Assembly: GCA_963829955.1 (NCBI GenBank)
Contig: CAWHKS010000019.1
Coordinates: 186,001-250,000, forward strand
Origin: DASTFY01 sp963829955
Lineage (GTDB): Bacteria; Actinomycetota; Acidimicrobiia; Acidimicrobiales; Ilumatobacteraceae
Reading direction: 5' to 3'
Length of the DNA stretch: 64,000 nucleotides
This document shows, in pieces, positions 1 through 9,201 of this stretch. The translations under genes were made by a program, and so were the position numbers. The first letter of the stretch is position 1. Every line of letters starts with the position of its first letter. The notes below the pieces were generated by a model, which saw only the letters and a list, made by a program, of their open reading frames with translations, was not told the DNA's origin and did not search any database.

Positions 1-1
1 C

Positions 2-121
2 CTGTTCGACGGGTATGACCAGCCGCAGTGGCGTCACGCGTTGGAGGCGCGCTTCGACGTCGACGATCGCCAGGACCTTCCCTCCGGCACGCGCACCCTC
101 TATCGCTGCCGGCCACGCTGA
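2..121 (+). CDS. C-terminal end of a cut-off gene, possibly a SAM-dependent methyltransferase
   Basis: The window opens inside a reading frame whose last 39 residues end at a TGA. The tail has a pattern (a short helix, then a strand with basic residues ending RPR) that resembles the last strand of some class I SAM-dependent methyltransferases. No catalytic motif is inside the window, so the family is a guess. It runs toward the small minus-strand gene that follows, leaving only about 37 bases between the two stops. Confidence 0.35.
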   Translation: MFDGYDQPQWRHALEARFDVDDRQDLPSGTRTLYRCRPR

Positions 122-158
122 ACGTCAATCCGCGAGTGGGTGAGACACCGCACTTGCT

Positions 159-485
159 CTAGTGTCCCACAGCGCGCTCCAGTTGGGCCTTGTTCATCTT
201 CGAACGGCCCTTGACGTTTTTCCGCTTCGCCTCGCTGTAGAGCTGTTCGTACGTGCGACCGCCAGGTCCGCGGTGCGAGCGCAGTCCGCCGCGACGGCCC
301 GAGGAGATGTCCTCGGTCGACGAGCGGCTCGATTCGTTGGCCTCGCCCTTGCGGGCCCGTTCCTTGTTCACCGTCCGGGCAGCGATCTCTTCGGCGGTGT
401 CTTCCTTCTCGCCTCGATCCCGCAGTCCGGCCTTGATGTGCTCGTACTGCCTCTCACGCTTCTTGCTCCATGCGCCTTGTGGCAT
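159..485 (-). CDS. Small basic 'plasmid stabilisation'-type protein with Rho-N/SAP-like tail
   Basis: This 108-residue protein is very rich in K, R and E. It starts MPQGAWSKKRERQYEHIK, the conserved start of a family commonly labelled plasmid stabilisation protein in bacterial genomes. The middle (about residues 45-75) is low-complexity and probably disordered. The last 30 residues (LYSEAKRKNVKGRSKMNKAQ) look like a Rho N-terminal or SAP-type helix-extended-loop-helix nucleic-acid-binding motif. A GGAGG ribosome site lies 7 bases before the ATG. The family is chromosomal in most hosts and its function is unknown. Binding to DNA or RNA is an inference from the basic composition and the tail motif. 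Confidence 0.65.
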   Translation of the reverse strand: MPQGAWSKKRERQYEHIKAGLRDRGEKEDTAEEIAARTVNKERARKGEANESSRSSTEDISSGRRGGLRSHRGPGGRTYEQLYSEAKRKNVKGRSKMNKAQLERAVGH

Positions 486-558
486 CTCACACCTCCAACG
501 CCCGGTCGATGGACGAGCTGTACCACCGGTGCCGCCGCGTCAATCGTCGGCGCCGCGG

Positions 559-951
559 TCAATCGGCAAAGACGTCCCGACTGTGCTGGACGAAGAACGT
601 GTGGTCGTGGCCCTTGTTCGGGTCGGCGGTGTTGTAGTTGACCGAACCCGAGCCGTCCGGCACGTGTTCCTCGGAGTAGATCGCGCCGACGGGGCAGACG
701 TCGGGCTGGTAGCAAGCAGTACAGGAGGTGCACTCCTCGGTGTTGACGTAGAGCAGGCTGTCACCGAACACAGACACGGCATCCGGGTCGGGTTGGTGCG
801 TGTTCTCCACGCCGCCGCCGGCCTCGACCTCGGAGAAGAGCACGTTCGCGGCGGGATCGAACTCGTAGATGCACTGGACCGGGCACACGTCGACGCAGGC
901 CCGATCCTTCACATCGATGCAGGCCTCGGTGATGATCGCGATCCCAGCCAT
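559..951 (-). CDS. Ferredoxin with two Fe-S cluster motifs
   Basis: This 130-residue cytoplasmic electron carrier starts MAGIAIITEACIDVKDRAC. Residues 11-24 carry a CxxxC-type set ending in CVDVCPVQC, as in seven-iron FdxA-type ferredoxins. A second set, CTSCTACYQPDVCP, has five residues between the third Cys and the CP pair where three are usual. The start ATG overlaps the TGA of the upstream Rieske gene by one base (TGATG), so the two are translationally coupled. This suggests the ferredoxin and the membrane Rieske protein belong to one redox unit. Partner enzymes are not visible. Confidence 0.85.
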   Translation of the reverse strand: MAGIAIITEACIDVKDRACVDVCPVQCIYEFDPAANVLFSEVEAGGGVENTHQPDPDAVSVFGDSLLYVNTEECTSCTACYQPDVCPVGAIYSEEHVPDGSGSVNYNTADPNKGHDHTFFVQHSRDVFAD

Positions 952-1808
952 CACAGCCGTCCGACGGTCAGCCGCCTGGCCTTCACCCGCTCGCCCTCGA
1001 CGCGCAGCTCGTACGCGGGCTGCGGTGCCGTGGCCGGGCCGTGGACGACCGTCCCGTCGGCGACACGGAACATGCTGGCGTGCCAGGGACAACGCAGACA
1101 CCCGTCGACCAGGTCGCCCTCATCGAGCGGTCCGCCCAGATGGCTGCAGCGGGCGAACAGCGCGGCTGGCGATGCTCCGCCCACGGCGGCCAGGGGCTCG
1201 CCGTCGAGGTGAGCGAGGGTCGGCCTGTCTCGATCGAGCGCGCCGTCGACCTCCAACTCGACCCAGTCCTCGGGAGCCGGCGCGTCGGCAGCTCGGTTGG
1301 CTCCGCTGGCGCGGCGGTACGTGAGGTGACCGCCGAGGAACCCGCCCACGGTCGCGGCGGTGGCGCCGGCCATGGCGAGAGCGACGCCGGCGCCCCGCCG
1401 TCCCCGGCCGCGGGCGAGGAACGACAGGCCGTAGAGAGCGGTCGCGGTCAGGTTGGCGGCGGCGTGGACCAGGCCCGTTCGTCGCTCGGGCTTGTTGAGC
1501 TCCGACCAATCGGCGACGCCGGCAGCGGCGGTGGGGAGCGCGCTGGCGACACCCAGGCCGACGAGCAGGTCCGCCGACGATCGGGACCGGCGGCCACCGA
1601 CGATGTCCAGCATGAACGCGCTCGTCCAGAACCCGATGGGCAGATCCGTGAGCAGGGGATGCAGCGGATGCCCCAACCACACACCGTGGAGCATGTCCTT
1701 GACGGCGCCGCGCGGGAGCACTCGGCCGACGAGTTGCTCGACGGGCTCCGTCGCTCGGTCGAGAGCGTCGACCGCCTCGATCCGTTCGGCGACGTTGCGT
1801 GGATCCAT
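951..1808 (-). CDS. DUF2231 membrane domain fused to a Rieske [2Fe-2S] domain
   Basis: The protein has 285 residues. Residues 1-170 form a DUF2231-like module with about four hydrophobic segments (start of the module HGVWLGHPLHPLLTDLPIGF). Residues 185-285 form a Rieske domain with CSHLGG and CRCPWH-type ligands (C-x-H and C-x2-H). It is probably a membrane-bound electron-transfer protein. I chose the ATG at 1808 because GGGAG lies 6 bases upstream and family homology begins there. The frame stays open for a further 98 codons upstream, but those codons encode something unrelated (see next entry). It is coupled to the ferredoxin downstream by a TGATG overlap. Confidence 0.8.
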   Translation of the reverse strand: MDPRNVAERIEAVDALDRATEPVEQLVGRVLPRGAVKDMLHGVWLGHPLHPLLTDLPIGFWTSAFMLDIVGGRRSRSSADLLVGLGVASALPTAAAGVADWSELNKPERRTGLVHAAANLTATALYGLSFLARGRGRRGAGVALAMAGATAATVGGFLGGHLTYRRASGANRAADAPAPEDWVELEVDGALDRDRPTLAHLDGEPLAAVGGASPAALFARCSHLGGPLDEGDLVDGCLRCPWHASMFRVADGTVVHGPATAPQPAYELRVEGERVKARRLTVGRL

Positions 1809-2102
1809 GGCTGACTCCCAGAGGTCACGGCGCGGCACCGCGCTCGTATCCGTGTACCCGGCACCACGGCCGATCGAACCTGCTTCGGGGATCAGCATCC
1901 GCCCGTCGGGCAGGAACTGGAGCGTGGTCGGTTGGTCCAGCCCACCGATGAGCGTCTCGTTCTGGAACAACGGGGGTGGCGCGGCGGCTGCCGTGTCATC
2001 CAGGATCGGCACCGCCGCCGCCGCCATGACGCACAAGACGACCACCAGCACCGCCCGTAAACGGACCGACTGCCGCGCCAACACCATGAGCCCGCCCCCC
2101 AA
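1809..2102 (-). pseudogene. N-terminal relic of a secreted PQQ-type sugar (sorbosone) dehydrogenase, in frame with the Rieske gene
   Basis: Ninety-eight codons, in the same frame as the Rieske gene, encode a signal peptide (VLVVVLCVMAAAAVPI) and then FQNETLIGGLDQPTTLQFLP. The latter is the typical first blade of PQQ-dependent sugar-dehydrogenase-like beta-propellers. Homology stops about 30 residues later, just before the Rieske start. A complete propeller would need several hundred more residues, so this is a truncated gene whose remainder has been deleted. The open junction leaves it possible that a chimeric secreted-start Rieske protein is made, but the strong ribosome site at 1808 argues for separate initiation. 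Confidence 0.6.
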
Positions 2103-2153
2103 CAGATGACCTAGGGCAGACGATGCGCGCGAAGTTCTGGCGCGTGCCGTCCG

Positions 2154-3422
2154 TCAGAGATGACCGTTGTGACCAGCGTCGTGCATCAAACGGTCGCGGT
2201 GGTCGGGGTGCGCGATGGCGATCAGCGCCCGGGCCCGCTCCCGCAAGGACCGGCCCCGGAGCTCGGCGACGCCCCACTCGGTGACGACCTTGTCGACGGT
2301 GTTCTTGAGCGTCGTCACCACGTCGCCCTGCTCGAGCTCGGCCACGATCTTCGACACCTCACCGCCCTTGGTCGTCGAGTGGAGCACCACGAAGCCCTGG
2401 CCGTTGCGCGAGTACATCGCCCCCCGGGCGAAGTCCGCCTGGCCGCCGCTCGACGAGTAGTACTCGCCGTGGATGGTCTCCGACGCGCACTGACCCATGA
2501 GGTCGACGGAGATGGCCGAGTTGATCGAGACGAACCCGTCCTCCTGCGCGATGACGCGGGGATCGTTGACGTACCGCACGGGCCACAGCTCGAACGCGCT
2601 GTTCTCGTGGAGGAAGTCGTAGAGGCGCCGCGTGCCGAGCGCGAACGTGCCCACGGTCTTCGTGCGGTTGAGCTGCTTGGCCACCCCGTTGACCACACCC
2701 CGCTCGACGAGGTCCATCAGGCCGTCCGAGATGAGCTCGGTGTGCACGCCGAGCTCTCGGTGATCGACCAAAGCGGCCATCACGGAGTTCGGGATGGCGC
2801 CGATTCCGGTCTGGATCGTCGCTCCGTTCGGGATGCGCTCGGCCACGAAGGCGGCGATCCGATCGTCGACGTCGGTGCGGCGAGCGGGCGGCAGCTCGAC
2901 GAGCGGGTGATCCATCTCGACCCAGCCGAGCACCTGGCTCACGTGCACCTGGTTCCGGCCGAACGTCCTCGGCATCTGGGCGTTGGCCTCCAGGAAGAAG
3001 CGGGCCCGACCGATGAAGGACGCCACATAGTCGGCGTTCAGGCCCAGGCTGAAGTAACCGTGTCGATCGGGCACGGACGCCGCCGCCAGCACCAGCGGAT
3101 CCGTCGTGCGCTCGTGCAGGATGGCGCGCATCTCGCTGAAGTTGTTGGGGACGAGATCGATCGTGCCGGCGTGGAACGGCGCCCGGGTCACGTGCGACAG
3201 GAAGTAGGAGATGTGGTGCAGGCGGCCGGGGTACGCACCGTGCAGGTAGGCGCGATCGTGGAGGGCGTGCATCTGGTGGACCCGGACGTCGCGGAGCTGA
3301 TCGGCGTTCGCCTCGATGGCGTCCATGAGCGCGACCGGCTCGCCGTTGGCCAGCGGCAGGATGAGATCGGCGCCGGGCCGGATGTGCTCCAGCACTGCGT
3401 CGGCTGTCGTTGCCCTCTCCAT
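2154..3422 (-). CDS. Acetyl-CoA hydrolase/transferase family protein (4-hydroxybutyrate CoA-transferase-like)
   Basis: The 422-residue length fits the Cat1/4-hydroxybutyrate CoA-transferase family. These enzymes move CoA between acyl-CoA and free carboxylates through a glutamyl-CoA thioester. Seen here are the glycine-rich GIGAIPNSVMAALVDH segment and HTELISDGLMDL, whose Glu is at the family's catalytic position. The C-terminal domain carries INSAISVDLMGQ and GEYYSSSGGQADF, typical of the CoA-binding half. The donor and acceptor acids cannot be read from sequence. It is followed by an acetyltransferase gene on the same strand but shows no obvious pathway context. Confidence 0.85.
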   Translation of the reverse strand: MERATTADAVLEHIRPGADLILPLANGEPVALMDAIEANADQLRDVRVHQMHALHDRAYLHGAYPGRLHHISYFLSHVTRAPFHAGTIDLVPNNFSEMRAILHERTTDPLVLAAASVPDRHGYFSLGLNADYVASFIGRARFFLEANAQMPRTFGRNQVHVSQVLGWVEMDHPLVELPPARRTDVDDRIAAFVAERIPNGATIQTGIGAIPNSVMAALVDHRELGVHTELISDGLMDLVERGVVNGVAKQLNRTKTVGTFALGTRRLYDFLHENSAFELWPVRYVNDPRVIAQEDGFVSINSAISVDLMGQCASETIHGEYYSSSGGQADFARGAMYSRNGQGFVVLHSTTKGGEVSKIVAELEQGDVVTTLKNTVDKVVTEWGVAELRGRSLRERARALIAIAHPDHRDRLMHDAGHNGHL

Positions 3423-3462
3423 AACCGGCGACCGTAGGACCTGACGCGACGATCGTCTTGTC

Positions 3463-4002
3463 TCAGACCGCGTCCGGAGGCACCGGCGCCAGCTCCAGCA
3501 CGACGCTCACGACATCGCCGTCCATCGACTCCACGCAGGGAAACCCGGCGTGGCGGAACACGGCCAGCATCCGCCGGTTGCCGAAGAGGGTGTCCGCGAC
3601 GAAGCGGCGGACACCCACCTCGACGGCCCGGGCGGCCAGGCGACGGAAGAGCAGCGAGCCGAGCCCGCGCCCCTGCCAAGCGTCGGCCACCACGAACGCG
3701 ACCTCGGCGACTGCAGGATCCTCGAGCCGATCGAACCGCGCCACGCCGATGATCTCACCGTCGTGGACAGCGACGAGGGCCTCCCGGTCCTCATGGTCGA
3801 CGTGGGTGAACCGTTGGACCTCCTCCTCGCTCAGGTGAGGGTGGAGGTAGAAGAATCGCAGGCGGATGGTCTCGGGCGAGAGGGTGTGGTGGAAGCTCTC
3901 CAGCCGCCCGGTATCGGTCCTGTGCATGGGTTCGATCTCGACCGCGGTGCCGTCGCGCAGCTCAGCCGGACCGAAGGTGGGCGCCGCTCTCCTGGTGGCC
4001 AC
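3463..4002 (-). CDS. GNAT-family N-acetyltransferase
   Basis: The protein is a single GNAT domain of about 179 residues. The acetyl-CoA-binding loop WQGRGLGSLLFRRLAARA (family pattern Q/RxxGxG/A) is clear, followed by GNRRMLAVFRHAGF, the usual final segment. The leading half has ETIRLRFFYLHPHLSEEE, seen in GNATs that are also appended to acyl-CoA synthetases. I chose the GTG at 4002 because the frame further upstream runs into the mannosidase gene; no strong ribosome site distinguishes the start. The substrate is unknown. Confidence 0.8.
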   Translation of the reverse strand: MATRRAAPTFGPAELRDGTAVEIEPMHRTDTGRLESFHHTLSPETIRLRFFYLHPHLSEEEVQRFTHVDHEDREALVAVHDGEIIGVARFDRLEDPAVAEVAFVVADAWQGRGLGSLLFRRLAARAVEVGVRRFVADTLFGNRRMLAVFRHAGFPCVESMDGDVVSVVLELAPVPPDAV

Positions 4003-4049
4003 GGCACCAGCATGGCCAACGGCGGCCGTCCGGGCCAGGGCCCAACGTC

Positions 4050-7000
4050 CTACGAGCCGGCCAGGCGCACCCGGAGGGACACGAGCTCGAACGGTCTGAG
4101 CAACAGTTCGACCGCGTTGCCGTCGACGGGCAGCTCGTCGCCCGGATCCTCCAACACCGAGCACCGCCCAGCCCGCCGGACGTCGCGGGCGAATTGGAGC
4201 CGGACCGTGCTGCGGTCGCCGAGCGCCTCGTGCAGCCGCAGCACGACGTCTCCCGACCGGTCGTCCGCGCCCTTGACGGCGACGACCTCGGCCGCGCCGC
4301 CCTCCACCGACACGATCGGCGCCGGCGACGACGGCGACGAGCCGCCCGTGAGCACGCGAGGTGGGCGGTTGAGGGCTTCGGCCTGCTCAAGAACCGCTGC
4401 GAGCCCCGCACCGTGGGGCACGAGCGCGAGCGTGACCTCGTGGCGACCGCGGTCGGCCTGAGGATCGGGGTAGCGGGCAGCCCGCAGGAGCGACACCCTC
4501 ACGGCATCGCCCTGCACCGCGTGCCCGTAGCGCCCGTCATTGAGCACGGCGACCCCGAACGACGGCTCGGACAAGTCGACGAAGCGGTGCGCGCACACCT
4601 CGAACTTGGCCGCGTCCCACGACGAGCTGGCGTGCGTCGGGCGCCGGACGTGTCCGAACTGGATGTCGCACGTGGCCTCCTCCGCCCGCACGTCGAGCGG
4701 GAACGCCATGGAGAGCAGGTGCTCCTCGTGCTGCCAGTCGACGTCCACCGCCAGGTCGAGCCTCCCCGATCCGGCCGTGAGCCGGTAGGTCACCACGAAC
4801 GTCGATGGACCATCGGCCCGCGTGACCCGAACAGCTCCGAGCAGCGGACCCCGCTCGAGCACCTCCACCGTGGCGGGGCCGCGCAGCGTGCGGGAGCGCC
4901 GGCGGGCCCAGCCCTCCAGGTCCCAGGCGTCGTACTCCACGGGGTGGTCCGGCGTGAGCTCGAGCTCCACGCGGCGGCCGGGCACGAGCAGCTCCCGGTC
5001 GTGCTCCAGCGACCGGATCGAGACCAGCGCGCCGTCGTCGTCCCACTCCGCGACCAGGCGGCCGTTCGAAAGGCTCCGATCGGACACCACGACCTCGCTG
5101 CCGGACGCGAGCCCGAGGGCGTCTCCGGGGACGACGCCCATCGCGGGCACCGGCGTGAGGAACGCGCAGCCACCACCCGCGAGCTGCTGCACCGGGCCGG
5201 GACCCGACGGCGTCACTGGCGCCACGACCACCTCCGCCCGGGCCCGGCTCCGGGCGGACGCCACGGCCACGGGCCCCGGGGCCAGGCAGGAGAGCCCCGC
5301 CGCGACCAGCTTCTCCAGGCGCTCGGTGATCCTCCCGTGCTCGGCCTCTGCGTCGGCGTGGACCCAGGCGATGGACGAGCCCGGCAGGATGTCGTGGAAC
5401 TGCTGCACCAGCAGGTCCTTCCAGAGGCTGTCGAGCTCGGACGCCACCTCGTCGGGCCAGCCGAGCATCGTCCACCACAGCTCCGCCTCGTGCAGCAGGC
5501 GTTCGTTGCGGCGATTGCCCACCTTCGTCATGACCTGGCTGGTCAGCGTGCCGCGATGCATCTCGAAGTAGAGCTCCCCCTGCCACAGCGGCACGGGGGC
5601 GCCGGCTGCAGCCTCCGCCTCGACGGCTTCGAAGAACTCGTCCACGGTCCCGAGCTCCAGCCGCGGCAGACCGTCGAGATCGGCCATCCGGAGCGCCCGC
5701 TCCACCATCTCCCGGGTCGGGCCGCCGCCACCGTTGCCGTAGCCGTAGGGCGTCAGCGACCAGTCGCTCCAGCCGTGCTCGTGGAAGTTGCGCACGAGGC
5801 CGGCCTGCTCCGCGGGGTCGATCATGGCGTTGTACGTCTCGACCGGGGGGAAGTGTGTGAGCACCTGGGTGCCGTCGATGCCCTCCCACCAGAAGGTGCT
5901 GTGGGGGAACCGGTTCTCCTTGTTCCACGACAGCTTCTGGGTCACGAAGCGGTCGCACCCGGCGGCGGCGAAGATCTGCGGGAGCGAGGCCGGGTACCCG
6001 AACACGTCGGGGATCCAGACTTCTCGGCAGCGCCGGCCGAAGTGCTCCTCGAAGAAGCGTTGCCCGTGGACGAGCTGGCGGACGATGGACTCCCCGCTCG
6101 GGATGTTGGCGTCCGTCTCCACCCACATGCCGCCCACGGGGATCCACTGGCCGGCGGCGGCCTTCTCCTGGATGCGGGCGAACAGCGCCGGATGCTGCTG
6201 CCGCATCCACTCGTACTGCACCGCCTGCGAACACACGAACCGGTAGTCCGCGTAGTCGTCCATGAGCCGCAGCGCGGAGGCGAAAGTGCGTGTGCACTTG
6301 CGGACGGTCTCCCGCAGCGGCCACAGCCATGCGGTGTCGATGTGGGCGTGGCCGACGGCAACGGTGCGGTGCGCGCCGGCCCGGGCAGGGAGGGCGAGCG
6401 CGGGGGCGAGAACCTCGCGGGCCGTCGCCGCCGTTCGGGAGACGTCGGTCAGGTCGAGCGCGTCGAACGCCCGCTCCAACGTGCGGAGCAGCCGTTGCCG
6501 GCGCGGATCGTCCAGCGGAAGCGCCAGCATCGTGCCTTCGAGCACTTCGACGTCCAGCACGAGGGCGAAGACGTCCCGGTCGAGGACGGCCAGGTCCGCG
6601 GCGGCGAGGCGGTAGGTCGGTCGGTCGGGCGCTGTGTCCCACGAACCCATCGGCGAGGGCCGGAAGCCGGGGAAGGCCGGATTCGCCGCGGCCTCGACCA
6701 GGAGCTCGACGGTTTGCCCGGGAGCAGCGCGGAGCGGCACCGCGGTGCGCCGCGGGTGGACTCCCTGGAGCGGGGCGTCGTCCTGCCAGACGAGCGCCTC
6801 GGCCTGGAAGCCGGCGTCCGGACCGCGGAAGCCGAGATCGACCACCGCCTCGACCTGGCCCGGCCAGGGCTCCCATTCCTCCGGCACCGTGCCGGACAGC
6901 CGGAACCACGTCGTGCCCCACGGCCGGCCCCAGGGCCGGCCGATCTCGAAGGTCTCGTAGTCGGCCGACGCGGCGACGTCGTAGGGCACCGGCTCACCGG

Positions 7001-7124
7001 GGCACGCCCAGGCTTCGACCCGCAGCGGCACACGGGCGCGGTGGAGGGCGGGGAACAACCGCTCGGTCAGCTCGCGGCGCAGGCGCGCCTCGACGAGCCC
7101 CCGGTTGTCGTGCACGCTGCGCAT
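4050..7124 (-). CDS. Alpha-mannosidase, glycoside hydrolase family 38
   Basis: This retaining alpha-mannosidase has 1024 residues, typical of the AMS1-like class. The zinc site is the motif GHAHIDTAWLWPL (H261, D263). The likely nucleophile is D373 in IPDVFGYP. The GESIVRQLVHGQRFF stretch that follows the ETDANIPSG loop is also family-typical. The C-terminal half is the beta-rich GH38 tail. There is no signal peptide, so the enzyme should be cytoplasmic and act on imported mannosyl oligosaccharides. The ATG at 7124 is preferred because family homology begins there; the frame is open further upstream. It is divergent from the MFS gene. Confidence 0.93.
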   Translation of the reverse strand: MRSVHDNRGLVEARLRRELTERLFPALHRARVPLRVEAWACPGEPVPYDVAASADYETFEIGRPWGRPWGTTWFRLSGTVPEEWEPWPGQVEAVVDLGFRGPDAGFQAEALVWQDDAPLQGVHPRRTAVPLRAAPGQTVELLVEAAANPAFPGFRPSPMGSWDTAPDRPTYRLAAADLAVLDRDVFALVLDVEVLEGTMLALPLDDPRRQRLLRTLERAFDALDLTDVSRTAATAREVLAPALALPARAGAHRTVAVGHAHIDTAWLWPLRETVRKCTRTFASALRLMDDYADYRFVCSQAVQYEWMRQQHPALFARIQEKAAAGQWIPVGGMWVETDANIPSGESIVRQLVHGQRFFEEHFGRRCREVWIPDVFGYPASLPQIFAAAGCDRFVTQKLSWNKENRFPHSTFWWEGIDGTQVLTHFPPVETYNAMIDPAEQAGLVRNFHEHGWSDWSLTPYGYGNGGGGPTREMVERALRMADLDGLPRLELGTVDEFFEAVEAEAAAGAPVPLWQGELYFEMHRGTLTSQVMTKVGNRRNERLLHEAELWWTMLGWPDEVASELDSLWKDLLVQQFHDILPGSSIAWVHADAEAEHGRITERLEKLVAAGLSCLAPGPVAVASARSRARAEVVVAPVTPSGPGPVQQLAGGGCAFLTPVPAMGVVPGDALGLASGSEVVVSDRSLSNGRLVAEWDDDGALVSIRSLEHDRELLVPGRRVELELTPDHPVEYDAWDLEGWARRRSRTLRGPATVEVLERGPLLGAVRVTRADGPSTFVVTYRLTAGSGRLDLAVDVDWQHEEHLLSMAFPLDVRAEEATCDIQFGHVRRPTHASSSWDAAKFEVCAHRFVDLSEPSFGVAVLNDGRYGHAVQGDAVRVSLLRAARYPDPQADRGRHEVTLALVPHGAGLAAVLEQAEALNRPPRVLTGGSSPSSPAPIVSVEGGAAEVVAVKGADDRSGDVVLRLHEALGDRSTVRLQFARDVRRAGRCSVLEDPGDELPVDGNAVELLLRPFELVSLRVRLAGS

Positions 7125-7203
7125 TCTCCCCGACGGCGGCGCCGCCGTCGCCTTCACGCCGTCGCGCCCCACAGGCGGTCGGCGGGCGAGCCCGCCTGCC
7201 ACG

Positions 7204-8457
7204 ATGACGCCGTTGAGAGGCGACAGACGAGAGACCTCGCTCCGGTCCGAGCCGGCATTCGTCCGCTGGGCCACGGCCGAGGGGATCTCGATGCTGGGCA
7301 GCGCGATCACCACTGTGGTGCTGCCACTCGTGGTGTACGACGCCACCGGCTCCATCACGCAGACCGGCGCCCTGTTCGCGGTTCGGGTCGTCCCCTACCT
7401 GCTCTTCGGGGTCATCGCCGGGCCTCTCGCCGACCGCGGGAACCGCCGCTTCCTCATCATCGGCGGCAATGTGGCCGAGGGTCTTCTCGTCGCCACCATC
7501 CCGCTCGCGCACGCGCTGGGCGTCCTGACCGTCGCGCAGGTGTACGTGGTCGGGCTGCTCTCGGCGACGGCGTTCGTGTTCTCCGACGCCGCGGTGTTCG
7601 GCGCGGTGCCCGCCCTCGTCGGGCCGGAGCGGCTCTCACGGGCCAACGGCTTCCTCTACGCGCAGGCCTCGGCGGCCGAGGTGGCCGGCCCCGTCGTCGG
7701 CGGGCTGCTGGTCGCGGGCATCGGACCGGCCAACGCGGTCTGGATCGATGCCGCCAGCTTCCTCTTGGCTGCCGGCTGCCAGATGACGATCAAGAGCACG
7801 TTCCGGACCACGCCGGCCGCGTCCGGGGTCGCGGTCGGGATCCGCGAGCAGGTGGGACGGGCGCTGCGCTTCGTGCGATCCGACCGCACCGTGGCCACCC
7901 TCATCGGCGTCGGCTTCGGCAACTCGTTCTCCTTCGGCGCCGTGCTCGGCCTGCTGGTGCCGTACGCGGTGACCGAGCTCGACCTTGCTGATCGCGACGC
8001 CCGCATCGGCCTCCTCTACGGCGCCACGGGCGTCGGCGCCCTCGTCGCCGGCGTCGTCTTCGGCCGGCTGTTCCGGGCCGAGCGCATCCGGTGGCTGACG
8101 CCGGGCAGCATGCTGCTGTCGTCGACGGTGGCCGCCGCGCTCGCCGTCGTCAGCCTCTGGGTGCCGGCCGCGGTGCTACTGGTGGTCTTCTCCTGGTCGA
8201 TCTCGACCACCATCAACGCCGGCATCACCTACCGCCAGCTCGCCGCTCCGGACGAACTGCGCTCGAGCGTGAACGTTCTCGGCCGCATGGTGTCGTGGGG
8301 CGGGCAGCCGTTCGGGGCTGCCATCGGCGCGGTGGTGGCCGGAGCGGCCGGGGTGCCCGTCGCCTACGCGGGCGCGGCGGTCGTGATGGGCCTGAGCGGT
8401 CTGCTGGCCGCGTGGTTGCTGAACGGGCCGCCGCGACGAGCGGCACCAGCTCCGTAG
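7204..8457 (+). CDS. MFS transporter (exporter type)
   Basis: This integral membrane protein has 417 residues and about 12 predicted hydrophobic segments. It resembles the enterobactin-exporter/macrolide-efflux type of major facilitator (loop GPLADRGNRRFLIIGG between segments 2 and 3, FSDAAVFGAVPALVGPERL after segment 4). The ATG at 7204 leaves a normal short cytoplasmic N terminus. It starts about 80 bases from the divergent mannosidase start. Export of a small molecule is inferred from family resemblance; the substrate cannot be told. Confidence 0.82.
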   Translation: MTPLRGDRRETSLRSEPAFVRWATAEGISMLGSAITTVVLPLVVYDATGSITQTGALFAVRVVPYLLFGVIAGPLADRGNRRFLIIGGNVAEGLLVATIPLAHALGVLTVAQVYVVGLLSATAFVFSDAAVFGAVPALVGPERLSRANGFLYAQASAAEVAGPVVGGLLVAGIGPANAVWIDAASFLLAAGCQMTIKSTFRTTPAASGVAVGIREQVGRALRFVRSDRTVATLIGVGFGNSFSFGAVLGLLVPYAVTELDLADRDARIGLLYGATGVGALVAGVVFGRLFRAERIRWLTPGSMLLSSTVAAALAVVSLWVPAAVLLVVFSWSISTTINAGITYRQLAAPDELRSSVNVLGRMVSWGGQPFGAAIGAVVAGAAGVPVAYAGAAVVMGLSGLLAAWLLNGPPRRAAPAP

Positions 8458-8487
8458 CGGTCAGGACACCTCCGCTACCGTCCCGCC

Positions 8488-9165
8488 ATGGACGACCTGC
8501 CGGCCAAGGATGGTCCGGCCTCTCGTCGCCACGTCTTCGAGCGGGGCGAGCTGGAGTTCGACCGGCTGGCGTTCTTCAGCGACGCCATCTATGCCATCTC
8601 GCTCACGCTGCTCGTCGTCGGCCTCGAGGTCCCCCGGGTGATCGATACCTCGTCCAACGGCGACCTGTGGGACGCCCTCGACGAGCTCGAGCCCGAGATC
8701 CTGATGTTCTTCATCAGCTTCCTCGTCATCGGCAGCTTCTGGCTCTCGCACCATCGCTTCGTGGCCCGGCTGACGGCCATCGACCGCTCGCTGCTCTTCT
8801 GCACGCTGTGCTACCTGGCGTTCATCGCGTTCCTGCCGTTTCCCTCGGGGCTGCTCGGCGAGTACACCGATAACTCGGTGGCTGTCGCGCTCTACGCGCT
8901 CTGCATCGCCGTCGTCGCCACGATCGAGGTGGTGCTCTTCGCGCTGGCCTACAAGCACGATCTCCTCACGGTCGAGCCAACGGACGAGACCTTCCGCTGG
9001 GGCGTCGTGGCGTCACTGACCCCGGCACTGCTGTTCTTCCTCTCGATCCCCGTCGCGTTCGTATCGCCGCTCCTGGGCATGCTCGTCTGGGTGCTCAACA
9101 TCCCCATCGGAATCCTCACCGACCGGTGGATGCCGGCGAAGGCCACCGCGTACTACGAGGACTGA
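8488..9165 (+). CDS. TMEM175/DUF1211-family potassium channel subunit
   Basis: This membrane protein of 225 residues has about six hydrophobic segments. The first transmembrane helix carries FFSDAIYAISLTLLVVGLEV, matching the FSDxxxAI filter-region signature of bacterial TMEM175 proteins, which assemble as K+-selective channels. The usual G after FSD is A here. It lies 30 bases after the MFS gene and may share its transcript. The acidic N terminus (ERGELEFDRLAFF) also fits the family. Confidence 0.85.
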   Translation: MDDLPAKDGPASRRHVFERGELEFDRLAFFSDAIYAISLTLLVVGLEVPRVIDTSSNGDLWDALDELEPEILMFFISFLVIGSFWLSHHRFVARLTAIDRSLLFCTLCYLAFIAFLPFPSGLLGEYTDNSVAVALYALCIAVVATIEVVLFALAYKHDLLTVEPTDETFRWGVVASLTPALLFFLSIPVAFVSPLLGMLVWVLNIPIGILTDRWMPAKATAYYED

Positions 9166-9201
9166 GCCGGGAACAAATGGCGACGCCCCCGGGTTGAAGA
9201 T

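Noticed and set aside
4194..7991. 1265-codon open frame on the plus strand opposite the mannosidase
   Set aside because: It is an antisense shadow of a clear GH38 gene and lacks recognisable domains; long antisense frames are expected at this GC content.
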